Shown here: piece by piece, positions 48,844-57,955 of the stretch | How positions within the stretch are numbered: position 1 is the stretch's first letter | How the letters are laid out: every line of letters starts with the position of its first letter | From: Aldehydirespirator sp028819505 | GTDB lineage: Bacteria; Actinomycetota; Acidimicrobiia; Acidimicrobiales; Aldehydirespiratoraceae | DNA: 64,000 bases | Reading direction: 5' to 3' | NCBI GenBank assembly: GCA_965207755.1 | Contig: OZ242297.1 | Span: 1,674,001-1,738,000 of the forward strand | The notes under the pieces: model-generated | Database searches by the model: none | What the model was told of the DNA's origin: nothing | Seen by the model: the letters and a program-made list of their open reading frames with translations, nothing else | Program-made: the position numbers and the translations under genes

Positions 48844-49758
48844 ATGGAAGCCGATCACGCGCTGATCTCGTCTCATTGTCGCAGGCAGTACGGGCTGATC
48901 TCCCGCGCGCAGGCATTCGACGCCGGCATGACCAGGCACCAGGTCCAGCGCCAGCTGGACACGAGACGATGGCGCGCCACGGCGCCGGGCGTGTACCTCG
49001 ACACGGCAGTCCCGGAGACTCCGCACTCACGGCTGCTGGCGGCCTGCATCGCGCACGGCGGGCTCGCCAGTCATCGAGCGGCCGCAGCCCTCCACGGCAT
49101 CGACGGCTTCAGGCTGGTGCGACCCGAGATCGTGGTCGCACCGGGGAGGGGACGGTCGGCATCCGGCGTGCGGCTCCACCGGTCGACCCAGATGGACCTC
49201 GCGAGGCCAGTCCCCCGGGAGGGCATCCCATGCACCGGGTTGCCCCGCACCATGCTCGATCTCGCCGCGGTGGTCGACCGCCGGAGACTCGAGAGCGCCC
49301 TCGACTGCGTTCTTCGAAAGGAGCGACTGACATGCAAGGATCTCCACGAGGTGGTGGTATCGCACTCCCGCCAGGGACGGAACGGCTTGACGCGGCTGCG
49401 ATCCGTCCTCGACGACCGCTGCGGTGACGATCCCGTGCCGCTCAGTGACTGGAGCCGCTGGGTGAGCGATCTGCTGGTCGAGTCCGGACTGGATCGCCCG
49501 GCACTGGAGTACCGCGTGCATGACGCCGCGGGAGGCCTCCTGGCTCAGGTGGACCTGGCCTATCCGGGGCGGCGCATGGCCATCGAGTTGGACAGCGTCC
49601 GCTGGCACCACAACCGCGAGTCCTTTATTGGCGACCGCAGACGGCGCAACAAGTTGCAGGCCGCCGGATGGGACGTCCTCAACTTCACGTGGGAGGACTA
49701 CTCCGACCGATCCGCGGAACTTTGCGCCGTCGTCGCCAAGACTCTCGCGGCCGCATGA
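48844..49758 (+). CDS. AbiEi-like HTH protein with C-terminal DUF559/Vsr-like nuclease fold
   Basis: 304 residues. N-terminal winged helix like AbiEi antitoxins (YGLISRAQAFDAGMTRHQVQ, RRWRATAPGVYL), then a middle domain with GLASHRAAAALHGI, and from about residue 205 a DUF559-type endonuclease-like fold (AQVDLAYPGRRMAIELDS, then AAGWDVLNFTWEDY). This architecture is common in actinobacteria and unproven in function. No partner toxin gene is adjacent. The A+T-rich promoter is unlike the surroundings. Confidence 0.75.
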   Translation: MEADHALISSHCRRQYGLISRAQAFDAGMTRHQVQRQLDTRRWRATAPGVYLDTAVPETPHSRLLAACIAHGGLASHRAAAALHGIDGFRLVRPEIVVAPGRGRSASGVRLHRSTQMDLARPVPREGIPCTGLPRTMLDLAAVVDRRRLESALDCVLRKERLTCKDLHEVVVSHSRQGRNGLTRLRSVLDDRCGDDPVPLSDWSRWVSDLLVESGLDRPALEYRVHDAAGGLLAQVDLAYPGRRMAIELDSVRWHHNRESFIGDRRRRNKLQAAGWDVLNFTWEDYSDRSAELCAVVAKTLAAA

Positions 49759-49772
49759 CCGAGCGCCGCCAA

Positions 49773-49821
49773 GTTCTGTGAGCGACGAAACCGCCCCGGG
49801 CGGCATGTCTGCTCACAGAAC
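49773..49821 (-). repeat. Palindromic element, family B, copy 5 (carries the alkB stop)
   Basis: Arms GTTCTGTGAGC... and GCTCACAGAAC on both ends; read on the minus strand its CTGTGA gives the stop codon of the AlkB-like gene (...PVL). This is the most symmetrical copy. Confidence 0.92.
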
Positions 49822-50457
49822 GGGTTGGGAGCGGGTGCGGCGGAAGGTGACGCTCATGCGGGGCGGCGCGGCCGCGACCTTGGGCACCGAGTGCTCCCAA
49901 TTCTGCTGGCAGGCTCCTCCCATCACCAGTAGGTCCCCGGATGCCAGGGTGAACGACCGGCTGGTCCCGCCGCCGGTCGGTCGCAGCCGGAACCGCCGGG
50001 GGCCTCCCAGCGAGACGATGGCCACCACGGCGTCGGCGGGGTCGATCCCGATCCGGTCGCTGTGCCAGGCCACCGAGTCGTCGCCGCTGCGGTAGTAGTT
50101 CACCCACACCGAGTTGAATCCGGCCCGGTAGCGAGCCTGCAGCGCTCCCGCCATGCCGTCGAGAAGCGGCGGGGCGCCCCGCGAACCGGGCCGGACGAAC
50201 GCGCCCAGGCGGGGCTCGTCGACCATCCGCCCGTACATGGGACGCTCGGCTCGCGTCCAGCGCAGGCGGCTCGCCAGCTGCGCCAACAACTCGTCGCCGC
50301 CGCAGAGCCACCTCCACGACACGTCGATCCAGCTGCGGTCGTCCAGATGCAGCCGCTCAACGGATGCCGCCGGGTCGAGAGCGGGCGGCCCCTGAGCGAA
50401 CAGGTCGCCCTGGCGTGGTCCCACTGCGGCGTCGGCGCCCGAACGGGAGATACTCAC
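49813..50457 (-). CDS. AlkB-like 2-oxoglutarate/Fe(II) dioxygenase
   Basis: DNA/RNA alkylation-repair dioxygenase, 214 residues from GTG 50457. Iron ligands in VAWHSDRIG (HxD) and NWEHSVPK; 2-oxoglutarate Arg in PRMSVTFRRTR. The substrate-lid FNSVWVNYYRSGDDS is typical of AlkB. The GTG start is favoured over an upstream ATG because TATAGT lies 7 nt before it. The stop comes from a family B palindrome. Confidence 0.9.
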   Translation of the reverse strand: MSISRSGADAAVGPRQGDLFAQGPPALDPAASVERLHLDDRSWIDVSWRWLCGGDELLAQLASRLRWTRAERPMYGRMVDEPRLGAFVRPGSRGAPPLLDGMAGALQARYRAGFNSVWVNYYRSGDDSVAWHSDRIGIDPADAVVAIVSLGGPRRFRLRPTGGGTSRSFTLASGDLLVMGGACQQNWEHSVPKVAAAPPRMSVTFRRTRSQPVL

Positions 50458-50464
50458 TCCCCAG

Positions 50465-50470
50465 ACTATA
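50465..50470 (-). promoter_or_regulatory. Leaderless -10 (TATAGT) of the AlkB-like gene
   Basis: TATAGT on the minus strand, 7 nt before GTG 50457. Confidence 0.55.
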
Positions 50471-50566
50471 CAGAACATATGTTCGGCACCAACCGGCTTC
50501 ACCTCATCCGGCAACTCCCAGTTCACCTGCGTGCTGCGCTGAGCGTGGGCAAGCCGGCTTGGGCGG

Positions 50567-51115
50567 CTAGTTGTCGGTCGGGTTGCGGGGGTACAGCCGG
50601 AGGCGGTTCAACTCCCCGTCCTGGCGGGCGAACACCTGCCACCACAGCTCCTGGGGGTCCTCCGAGAACGGGTCGGACCAGTCGAGATCGAGCACGAACC
50701 ACGCGTCGTCGGCCAGTTCGGCCTCGAGCTGTCCCGGCGTCCACGCCGCGTATCCGGCGAAGATGCGCACCTCGTCCAGCCCGCCGATCTCGCCGGGGTC
50801 GCGCTCCAGATCGACGGTGCCGATCCGTCCCATCACCTGCGACCAGTTCTCGTCGGCGTCGTCGAGGGCCACCGACGCCAGCGCGATCACCGAGGACTGG
50901 CTGACCGGACCGCCGACGAACACCACGCGGGGCTTGCTCACCGCCGTCGCCCAGTCGCCGATGGCGCTGCTGACGGTCAATTCGCTGGGCCGGTTGAGGA
51001 CGACACCCAGCGCACCGTCGCTGCTGTGTTCGAGCATCATCAGCACGGTCTGGCGAAAATTCGGGTCGGACAGGCTCGGCGCAGCCACGAGAAGTCTCCC
51101 GCGGGTCGATTCCAT
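50567..51115 (-). CDS. UPF0301/AlgH-family protein
   Basis: 182 residues. GRLLVAAPSLSDPNFRQTV and GALGVVLNRPSEL are the family hallmark, with VFVGGPVSQ and IFAGYAAWTPGQLEAEL downstream. Members (YqgE/AlgH) are widespread, with no agreed biochemical function. ATG 51115 preferred over the longer frame, whose extension has no homology. Confidence 0.92.
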   Translation of the reverse strand: MESTRGRLLVAAPSLSDPNFRQTVLMMLEHSSDGALGVVLNRPSELTVSSAIGDWATAVSKPRVVFVGGPVSQSSVIALASVALDDADENWSQVMGRIGTVDLERDPGEIGGLDEVRIFAGYAAWTPGQLEAELADDAWFVLDLDWSDPFSEDPQELWWQVFARQDGELNRLRLYPRNPTDN

Positions 51116-51226
51116 GCGTGGGTCTTCCGGATAGCGGACGGATCGGGGAGCGGCACGGTGGCGATCCGGCGACCCCGAGCGATGGCGGTGCGGTGAGGTG
51201 GTTGTGTGGCACGATCTAGGGTCGTG

Positions 51227-52078
51227 GTGTCGACCATGCCGCCGGTGCTGCTCACGATAGCCGCTTCGGACCCTCTGGGGGGCGCGGGCGTGCAAGCCGA
51301 CCTGGCCACGTTCGCCGCCCTCGGGGTGCATGGCGCCAGCGCGCTGACGGCCGTCACCGCGCAGTCATTGACCGCGGTCACTGCGACCGAGCCGGTCGAG
51401 ACCGGCTTGGTGGCCCGCCAGATCGACTCGGTGGCGTCCGAGTTGGGGGTCGCGGGCGCCAAGACCGGGCTGCTGCGCCGGCGCGAGGTGGTCGAGTTGG
51501 TGGCGGACAGGGTCGAGAGCGGCGTCCTGCCCGCGCCGGTGGTCGATCCGGTGATGGTGGACGGCAAGGGTGTGCCGTTCGTGGCCGGCGAGGTGGAGGA
51601 GGCCTATCGCCGCCGGCTGTTCCGGCTGGCCCGGGCGATCACGCCGAACCGGCGCGAGGCCGAGTTGCTGGCCGGCACGCCGCTGCCCGGCCCTCAGGCC
51701 GTGCTGGAGTGCGCCGAGGCGTTACGCGCCCTCGGGTCCGGCGCCGTGGTGGTGACCGGCGGCGGCTTCGACGGCCGCCCCGACGACGTGGTGATCACCG
51801 CGGCCGGCGAGGCCTGGGTCGAGCCCGGCCGACGCGTCCACACAGGCAACGTCCGGGGCAGCGGCTGCACGTTCTCGGCGGCGCTGGCGGCCGCCCTCGC
51901 CCTCGGGGCCGATCTGGAACGCGGCGTGGCCGCCGCGGGCCGCTTCGTGCGCTCGGCCATCGAAGCCTCCGCGGCATGGCCCTTCGACGGCCCCGGTCCG
52001 GTGTCCCACGCCCTGGGGCGGCAGGCTTTCCCGGCAGTCCCGGTCCCACTTCCCCACAATCCTGATGACTTTACATAA
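51227..52078 (+). CDS. thiD: Hydroxymethylpyrimidine (phosphate) kinase
   Basis: Thiamine synthesis kinase of the ribokinase fold, 283 residues from GTG 51227. TIAASDPLGGAGVQADLATF near the start, VDPVMVDGKG, ITPNRREAELL and the anion-hole motif VRGSGCTFSAALA (Cys in place of the more usual Gly-x-Gly-Cys spacing retained). TAGGGT at 51217-51222 precedes the start closely; ATG 51236 is the alternative. The stop overlaps an ATG as TAATG but the next gene probably starts further down. Confidence 0.9.
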   Translation: MSTMPPVLLTIAASDPLGGAGVQADLATFAALGVHGASALTAVTAQSLTAVTATEPVETGLVARQIDSVASELGVAGAKTGLLRRREVVELVADRVESGVLPAPVVDPVMVDGKGVPFVAGEVEEAYRRRLFRLARAITPNRREAELLAGTPLPGPQAVLECAEALRALGSGAVVVTGGGFDGRPDDVVITAAGEAWVEPGRRVHTGNVRGSGCTFSAALAAALALGADLERGVAAAGRFVRSAIEASAAWPFDGPGPVSHALGRQAFPAVPVPLPHNPDDFT

Positions 52079-52168
52079 TGGGCATTTCCGGCGGTCGGGC
52101 CGAAGGCGTCGGCGTCGGCGGCGGGAGGTGGATGCTGTGCTCGTTGTTCGCGGCTGCTCCGAGACGTG

Positions 52169-52174
52169 TAGCTT
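52169..52174 (+). promoter_or_regulatory. Leaderless -10 (TAGCTT)
   Basis: TAGCTT, 8 nt before GTG 52183; it decides the start of the next gene over the upstream ATG at 52078. Confidence 0.5.
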
Positions 52175-52182
52175 GGTGGGCC

Positions 52183-53736
52183 GTGTCCCGGCGACTAGAG
52201 ATCGAGTTGACGAGCCAGCGCCCCGACGGCAGCTGGACCTGGCGGGCCGCCGGCGCGCGCCGGCCCAAGGGCGAGGTGAGCGGCGACCTCGTCCCGGATG
52301 CCGCCTCGATCGGTACCGTGCTCAAGGCTGAGGCCGACGGGGGGCTCGACGGCCTCGAGATCATCGCGGTGTCCACGCCGCGGGTTCGCGCCGCGCCCTC
52401 CGATCGGCTGGAGTTGATCGGCGGCGGTGGCGCCCCTCCGGTGACAACCACGCTGGTCCGGAGGTCCCGGCGCCACGACCGCGGCCGCGAGAGCGACCGG
52501 GGGCGCGTTCGCCCGGACGCCGGCAACGACGCGGGTCGCGGCGGTCGCGACGTTCGGGACGAGGGAGCAGGCGGCGAGGGCCGCGACGGCCGCGACCGCA
52601 AGAAGCGCAAGCCGCGGCGGACCGAGGGGTCCAAGGCGGAGCCCCGGTCGCATCGCTCCGGAGCTGATTCAGGCAAGGACCGGAGAGCGCAGCGTTCCGA
52701 CCGCCGCGACCGGCGACCCGCCGACAGGCGGTCGAGAGACGGCAAACGGTCCGAGAGTCCGCGCCCGCGGGGCCCCGGCCTCAAGGCCAAGCGCGTCCAT
52801 CGCCAGGCCGCGCTGGCGTCCCTGCCCGAGAACCAGCAGCCCCTGGCCCGCGAGGTCCTACGGGCGGGCGTGCCGGGCGTGCGCAAATCCATCGAGCGCA
52901 TGAACGCCAAGGCGTCCGCCGAGAGTCTCCCCCCGATCGACTCCGAGGCGGTTCTGGCGCTGGCCGAGCGTCTCGCCCCGACGTTGAAGGCGGCCGAATG
53001 GCACGACCGGGCCGACGCGGCGCTGGCCGGCATCTCCAAGATCGACCTGCGAGACATTCGCTCGGTGATCGCCGCCGCCGACCCGGCCGCCCGGACCGAG
53101 GAGACCAGAGCCTTGGCCGAGAGCCTGCGAGCCGGTCTCGCTCAGCGCCTCGAGGTCGATCAGCGCCAGTGGTTGGACGAGTTGGCCGGCACCATCGGCG
53201 AGGGCCGCACCATCAGGGCGCTGCGCCTGAGCTCGCGGCCGCCCAAGGCCGGCACGCCGCTGCCCCCCGACATGGCCGAACGACTCGCCAGCATGGCGGC
53301 CGAGGACCTGAGCCCGACCACCAACCAGCAACGGTGGTCGACGGTTGTGGACTCCGTGGCCCTCTCCCCCGTCCGCACTCATGTGATCCCGGTCGGAGTA
53401 CCGGAGAAGCCCTCCGACGATCTCCTCGCCACCATCAGGCGGCTGGCCGACCGGGTCCCGCAGATAGCGACCCTCTTCGGTGTCGAGCCGCAGGCAACGA
53501 CTCTCCGGGCCCGCCGACCGCCCCCACCCCCGCCCCCGCCCGCTCCCGCTGCCGACGAGCATTCCGAGGAGCCGCCCGGCCCCGCAGAACAACCGACCGG
53601 AACTGCTGGGCAGCGGACCGGCGCCGGAGCGGCAGCGGACTCTGCTGGGCAGCGGACCGGCGCCGGAGCGGCAGCGGACTCTGCTGGGCAGCGGACCGGC
53701 GCCGGAGCGGCAGCGGACTCGGCAGAGACTTCGTGA
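52183..53736 (+). CDS. Arg-rich low-complexity protein, unknown function
   Basis: 517 residues, not recognised. Residues about 1-90 look folded (RRLEIELTSQRPDGSWTWRA, later LEIIAVSTPRVRA). About 95-210 is an Arg/Asp/Gly-rich disordered stretch with RG and RD dipeptides suggesting RNA binding. About 215-440 is helical (LPENQQPLAREVLRAG, SVIAAADPAARTEETRALAE). The C-terminus has poly-Pro, then three copies of GQRTGAGAAADSA (39-bp period). GTG start from the leaderless promoter. The stop overlaps the next gene (GTGA). Confidence 0.7.
   Translation: MSRRLEIELTSQRPDGSWTWRAAGARRPKGEVSGDLVPDAASIGTVLKAEADGGLDGLEIIAVSTPRVRAAPSDRLELIGGGGAPPVTTTLVRRSRRHDRGRESDRGRVRPDAGNDAGRGGRDVRDEGAGGEGRDGRDRKKRKPRRTEGSKAEPRSHRSGADSGKDRRAQRSDRRDRRPADRRSRDGKRSESPRPRGPGLKAKRVHRQAALASLPENQQPLAREVLRAGVPGVRKSIERMNAKASAESLPPIDSEAVLALAERLAPTLKAAEWHDRADAALAGISKIDLRDIRSVIAAADPAARTEETRALAESLRAGLAQRLEVDQRQWLDELAGTIGEGRTIRALRLSSRPPKAGTPLPPDMAERLASMAAEDLSPTTNQQRWSTVVDSVALSPVRTHVIPVGVPEKPSDDLLATIRRLADRVPQIATLFGVEPQATTLRARRPPPPPPPPAPAADEHSEEPPGPAEQPTGTAGQRTGAGAAADSAGQRTGAGAAADSAGQRTGAGAAADSAETS
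53603..53719 (+). repeat. 39-bp tandem array in the 3' end of the 517-residue protein gene
   Basis: Three copies at 53603, 53642 and 53681 encoding GQRTGAGAAADSA each, ending 14 nt before the GTG of the next gene. In-frame and at a gene junction like the other arrays. Confidence 0.93.
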
Positions 53737-54494
53737 TCGACTTCGAGGCCGAGGGCAACGTCGCCCTCATCACCATGAACCGCCCGGAGGCCCGCAACGC
53801 CATCGACGGCACCATGTCGAGCGGGCTGGAGGACGCCATTGACCGCCTCGAGGCCGACGACTCCCTGTGGCTCGGCATACTCGCCCACGCCGGGCCGGTG
53901 TTCTCCGCGGGCGCGGACCTCAAGGCGATCGCGGAGAAGCGTTTCCGCGAGTTGTCGACGGCCCGGGGCGGCTTCGGCGGCATCGTGCTGCGGCAGCGCG
54001 CCAAGCCGATGATCGCCGCCATCGACGGCCCCGCCCTCGCCGGCGGAACCGAGATAGCGCTCGCCTGCGATCTTCGGGTGGCGTCCACCGCGGCCCGGTT
54101 CGGACTCCCCGAAGTGAAGCGGTCCCTCATCGCCGCGGCCGGTGGGCTGGTTCGCCTGCCCCGCACCATTCCTCTGGCTGTCGCGATGGAGATCGTGCTG
54201 ACCGGAGACCCGATCAGCGCCGAGCGAGCCCTGGCTCTGGGCCTCATCAACGAGCTGTGCGATCCCGGCGGGGCGCTCGACGCCGCCCGCAACCTTGCTG
54301 ACCGGGTCAATGCCAACGGCCCCCTCGCGGTGAGGGAGTCGCGCCGGCTGGTGTTGGAGGGACTCACCCAGACCGACGCCGAGTCGATCGCCGCGGCCGG
54401 CGCGGCCCAGATGAATCTGCGCACCACCGAGGACTTCGCCGAGGGCCCCCGCGCCTTCATAGAGAAGCGCCCCCCCGTGTGGAGAGGCCGCTGA
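53733..54494 (+). CDS. Enoyl-CoA hydratase/isomerase family protein
   Basis: 253-residue crotonase: ITMNRPEARNAID, oxyanion segments AGPVFSAGADLKAIAE and DGPALAGGTEIALACDLR, and the Glu-containing GLPEVKRSLIAAAGG that supplies a general acid/base. Coupled to the previous gene by GTGA, just after the 39-bp array. Only 2 nt separate its stop from the stop of the convergent NUDIX gene, so no terminator fits between. Confidence 0.9.
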   Translation: MIDFEAEGNVALITMNRPEARNAIDGTMSSGLEDAIDRLEADDSLWLGILAHAGPVFSAGADLKAIAEKRFRELSTARGGFGGIVLRQRAKPMIAAIDGPALAGGTEIALACDLRVASTAARFGLPEVKRSLIAAAGGLVRLPRTIPLAVAMEIVLTGDPISAERALALGLINELCDPGGALDAARNLADRVNANGPLAVRESRRLVLEGLTQTDAESIAAAGAAQMNLRTTEDFAEGPRAFIEKRPPVWRGR

Positions 54495-54496
54495 GG

Positions 54497-54904
54497 TCAG
54501 GCGATCGTGGGGATTATCCCGTGGTCGTAGAGGAATTCGGCCAGCCCCTCGACCAGCGGCAGCGCGGCCACCTCCGAGACGGGCCACCATCGGGCCTCCG
54601 CCGCATCTGAGCCGGCCACCGGCTCGAGATCGCCGGTCACGGTCGCCTCGAAGTCGAGGATCACGAAGTGATGGTCCTCGCCGGTGCGCTCCACCCAGCC
54701 GACCAGGGGTCCGCACACCGCGCGCAGCCCGGTCTCCTCGTGCAGTTCCCGTACGACCGCCTCCATCAACAGCTCCCCCGGCTCGACCCGTCCTCCAGGA
54801 ACGGACCACTCCCCCGCCGCGGGCGAGCGTCCCCGGCGCACCAGCAGCAGTTCGCCGGAGCGGCGGACGATGGCGCCCACCGCGACCTCGGCCCGTTCGA
54901 TCAC
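54497..54904 (-). CDS. NUDIX hydrolase
   Basis: 135 residues. Complete Nudix box in GGRVEPGELLMEAVVREL (continuing HEETGL), and strands VAVGAIVRRSGELLLVRRG ahead of it. Possibly a house-cleaning pyrophosphatase for oxidised nucleotides. The GTG start overlaps the GNAT gene stop as GTGA. Confidence 0.92.
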   Translation of the reverse strand: MIERAEVAVGAIVRRSGELLLVRRGRSPAAGEWSVPGGRVEPGELLMEAVVRELHEETGLRAVCGPLVGWVERTGEDHHFVILDFEATVTGDLEPVAGSDAAEARWWPVSEVAALPLVEGLAEFLYDHGIIPTIA

Positions 54905-55407
54905 CTGGCTCGTGGCGGCTCGGCGGCGTCCGGCAGCGTCCGATGGACAGTGATCGCCCGGGCTACCAGGCCGTGCGTCTCGAAGAAGTTCTTGGTGCCG
55001 CGATCTCCGGGCAGCGCCAGGCTGTCCACGCCGATGCAGCCGCGCCGGCCGGCCCAAGACATCAGCAACTCCATCATGGACTCGCCGACTCCCACGCCAC
55101 GGGCGTCGGGATGCACATAGATGTCGCCGACGCGTCCCACCGTCGAGCCGTCGTGCAACTCCACGAGACGGATCGCGCCGTAGCCGACGATCGCCTCGTC
55201 GATGGTGCCCACCACCACCAGCGCATCGTCGGCTCGCAGGTCGCGGACCAGGCTCTCCAGCTGCGGCTCGGGCCGGGCCTCCAGCAGGGCCCACACGGCG
55301 CCGCCGCGCAGTTCCGACATCTCGGCGGTCGCCCGGGCCGCCAGCCGGGCCACGCCGCCGATGTCAGCCTCGACCGCCCGTCTAGCACCCTCGTCGATGG
55401 AGGTCAT
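54901..55407 (-). CDS. GNAT-family N-acetyltransferase
   Basis: 168 residues: VGRVGDIYVHPDARGVGVGE is the acetyl-CoA-binding motif A, followed by a helix and LALPGDRGTKNFFETHGLV. N-terminal helices RAVEADIGGVARLAARA are typical. Translationally coupled to the NUDIX gene; substrate unknown. Confidence 0.87.
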   Translation of the reverse strand: MTSIDEGARRAVEADIGGVARLAARATAEMSELRGGAVWALLEARPEPQLESLVRDLRADDALVVVGTIDEAIVGYGAIRLVELHDGSTVGRVGDIYVHPDARGVGVGESMMELLMSWAGRRGCIGVDSLALPGDRGTKNFFETHGLVARAITVHRTLPDAAEPPRAR

Positions 55408-55440
55408 CGGCAGGGTCGGGTGACGGGCACGGCGGCGTCA

Positions 55441-55544
55441 CGCCCGCTCTTGTTCGCTGCGCTCACGGGCCGCTCGGGCCACGGCCTCGCTCGGCTCCTC
55501 GCCAGGATGCTCACAGGTCGCTCCCAGTGCGCTCGGCCTCCGCT
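55441..55544 (-). repeat. Dispersed post-stop repeat, family A, copy 4
   Basis: On the minus strand, about 10 nt after the DUF4193 gene stop: GAGGCCGAGCG, ~45 nt spacer, GCGAGGCCGTGGCCCGAGCG core and AGCGAACAAGAGCGGGCG tail. Again downstream of, and co-oriented with, the preceding gene. Confidence 0.85.
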
Positions 55545-55553
55545 CCTGGCCTC

Positions 55554-56147
55554 TCAGCCTCCGAGCACCCTGTCGATCGATTCGCAGGGCTCCTCGCCCG
55601 ACGGGCACAGAGGACTGGAGCGCGAACCGAACTGGGTGACGCTCACGATCAGGAAGCACTGGTTGCAAGTCCATTCGTCCGAGCGGGGCGGCGCAACCAC
55701 CGTGGTGGCCTTCGGCTCGCCCGTGTCCTCCTCCTCGTCCTCCGCGTCGTCGTCGCCGGCGGCTATGCGATCCCTGAGGATCTCCTCCAGATCAGCCTCG
55801 ACGTCGCTGGGATGGACCTCGTCGTCATCGTCGTCGTCGGCCGGCATGGGCACATCGTCGTCATCGTCGTCATCGTCGTCGTCGTCGAGATCCTCGTCAT
55901 CGTCGTCGTCTCCGTAGCTCTCGTCGTCGTCTAGATCCTCGCCGTCGTCGAAGTCGTCGTCGAGGTCCTCCTCGTCGTCGTCTAGATCCTCACCGTCGTC
56001 GAAGTCGTCGCCGTCGTAGCTCTCGTCGTCGTCCAGATCCTCGCCGTCGTCGAAGTCGTCGCTCGGGCCGCCTTCGAACGAATCAGCGTCACCGAAGGCG
56101 TCGTCGTCGCCGCCGTCGCCGCCGTCAAGAGAGTGTTTCTGGTTCAT
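55554..56147 (-). CDS. DUF4193-like protein with long Asp-rich N-terminus
   Basis: 197 residues. The C-terminal DEWTCNQCFLIVSVTQFGS with a later CPSGEEPC fits the actinobacterial DUF4193 family (a small zinc-ribbon-like end). The N-terminal ~120 residues are an acidic expansion with repeated FDDGEDLDDDE units and a run of Asp; ordinary DUF4193 proteins have a shorter acidic stretch. ATG 56147 has GGAG upstream. Function unknown; the acidic tail may mimic nucleic acid or bind cations. Confidence 0.78.
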   Translation of the reverse strand: MNQKHSLDGGDGGDDDAFGDADSFEGGPSDDFDDGEDLDDDESYDGDDFDDGEDLDDDEEDLDDDFDDGEDLDDDESYGDDDDDEDLDDDDDDDDDDDVPMPADDDDDDEVHPSDVEADLEEILRDRIAAGDDDAEDEEEDTGEPKATTVVAPPRSDEWTCNQCFLIVSVTQFGSRSSPLCPSGEEPCESIDRVLGG

Positions 56148-56227
56148 CGCTCCAACTGAAGGGTCGGTTGGCACCGGATGTGGGGCGGATCATAGACACT
56201 GATCGGCTGGGCGCAACCGCATCCCGA

Positions 56228-57904
<1,677 letters not shown>

Positions 57905-57955
57905 GGGCGCGACATTAGAGGCGCAGCCGGCGCGGGGCGCGGATGACGCGAGCAG

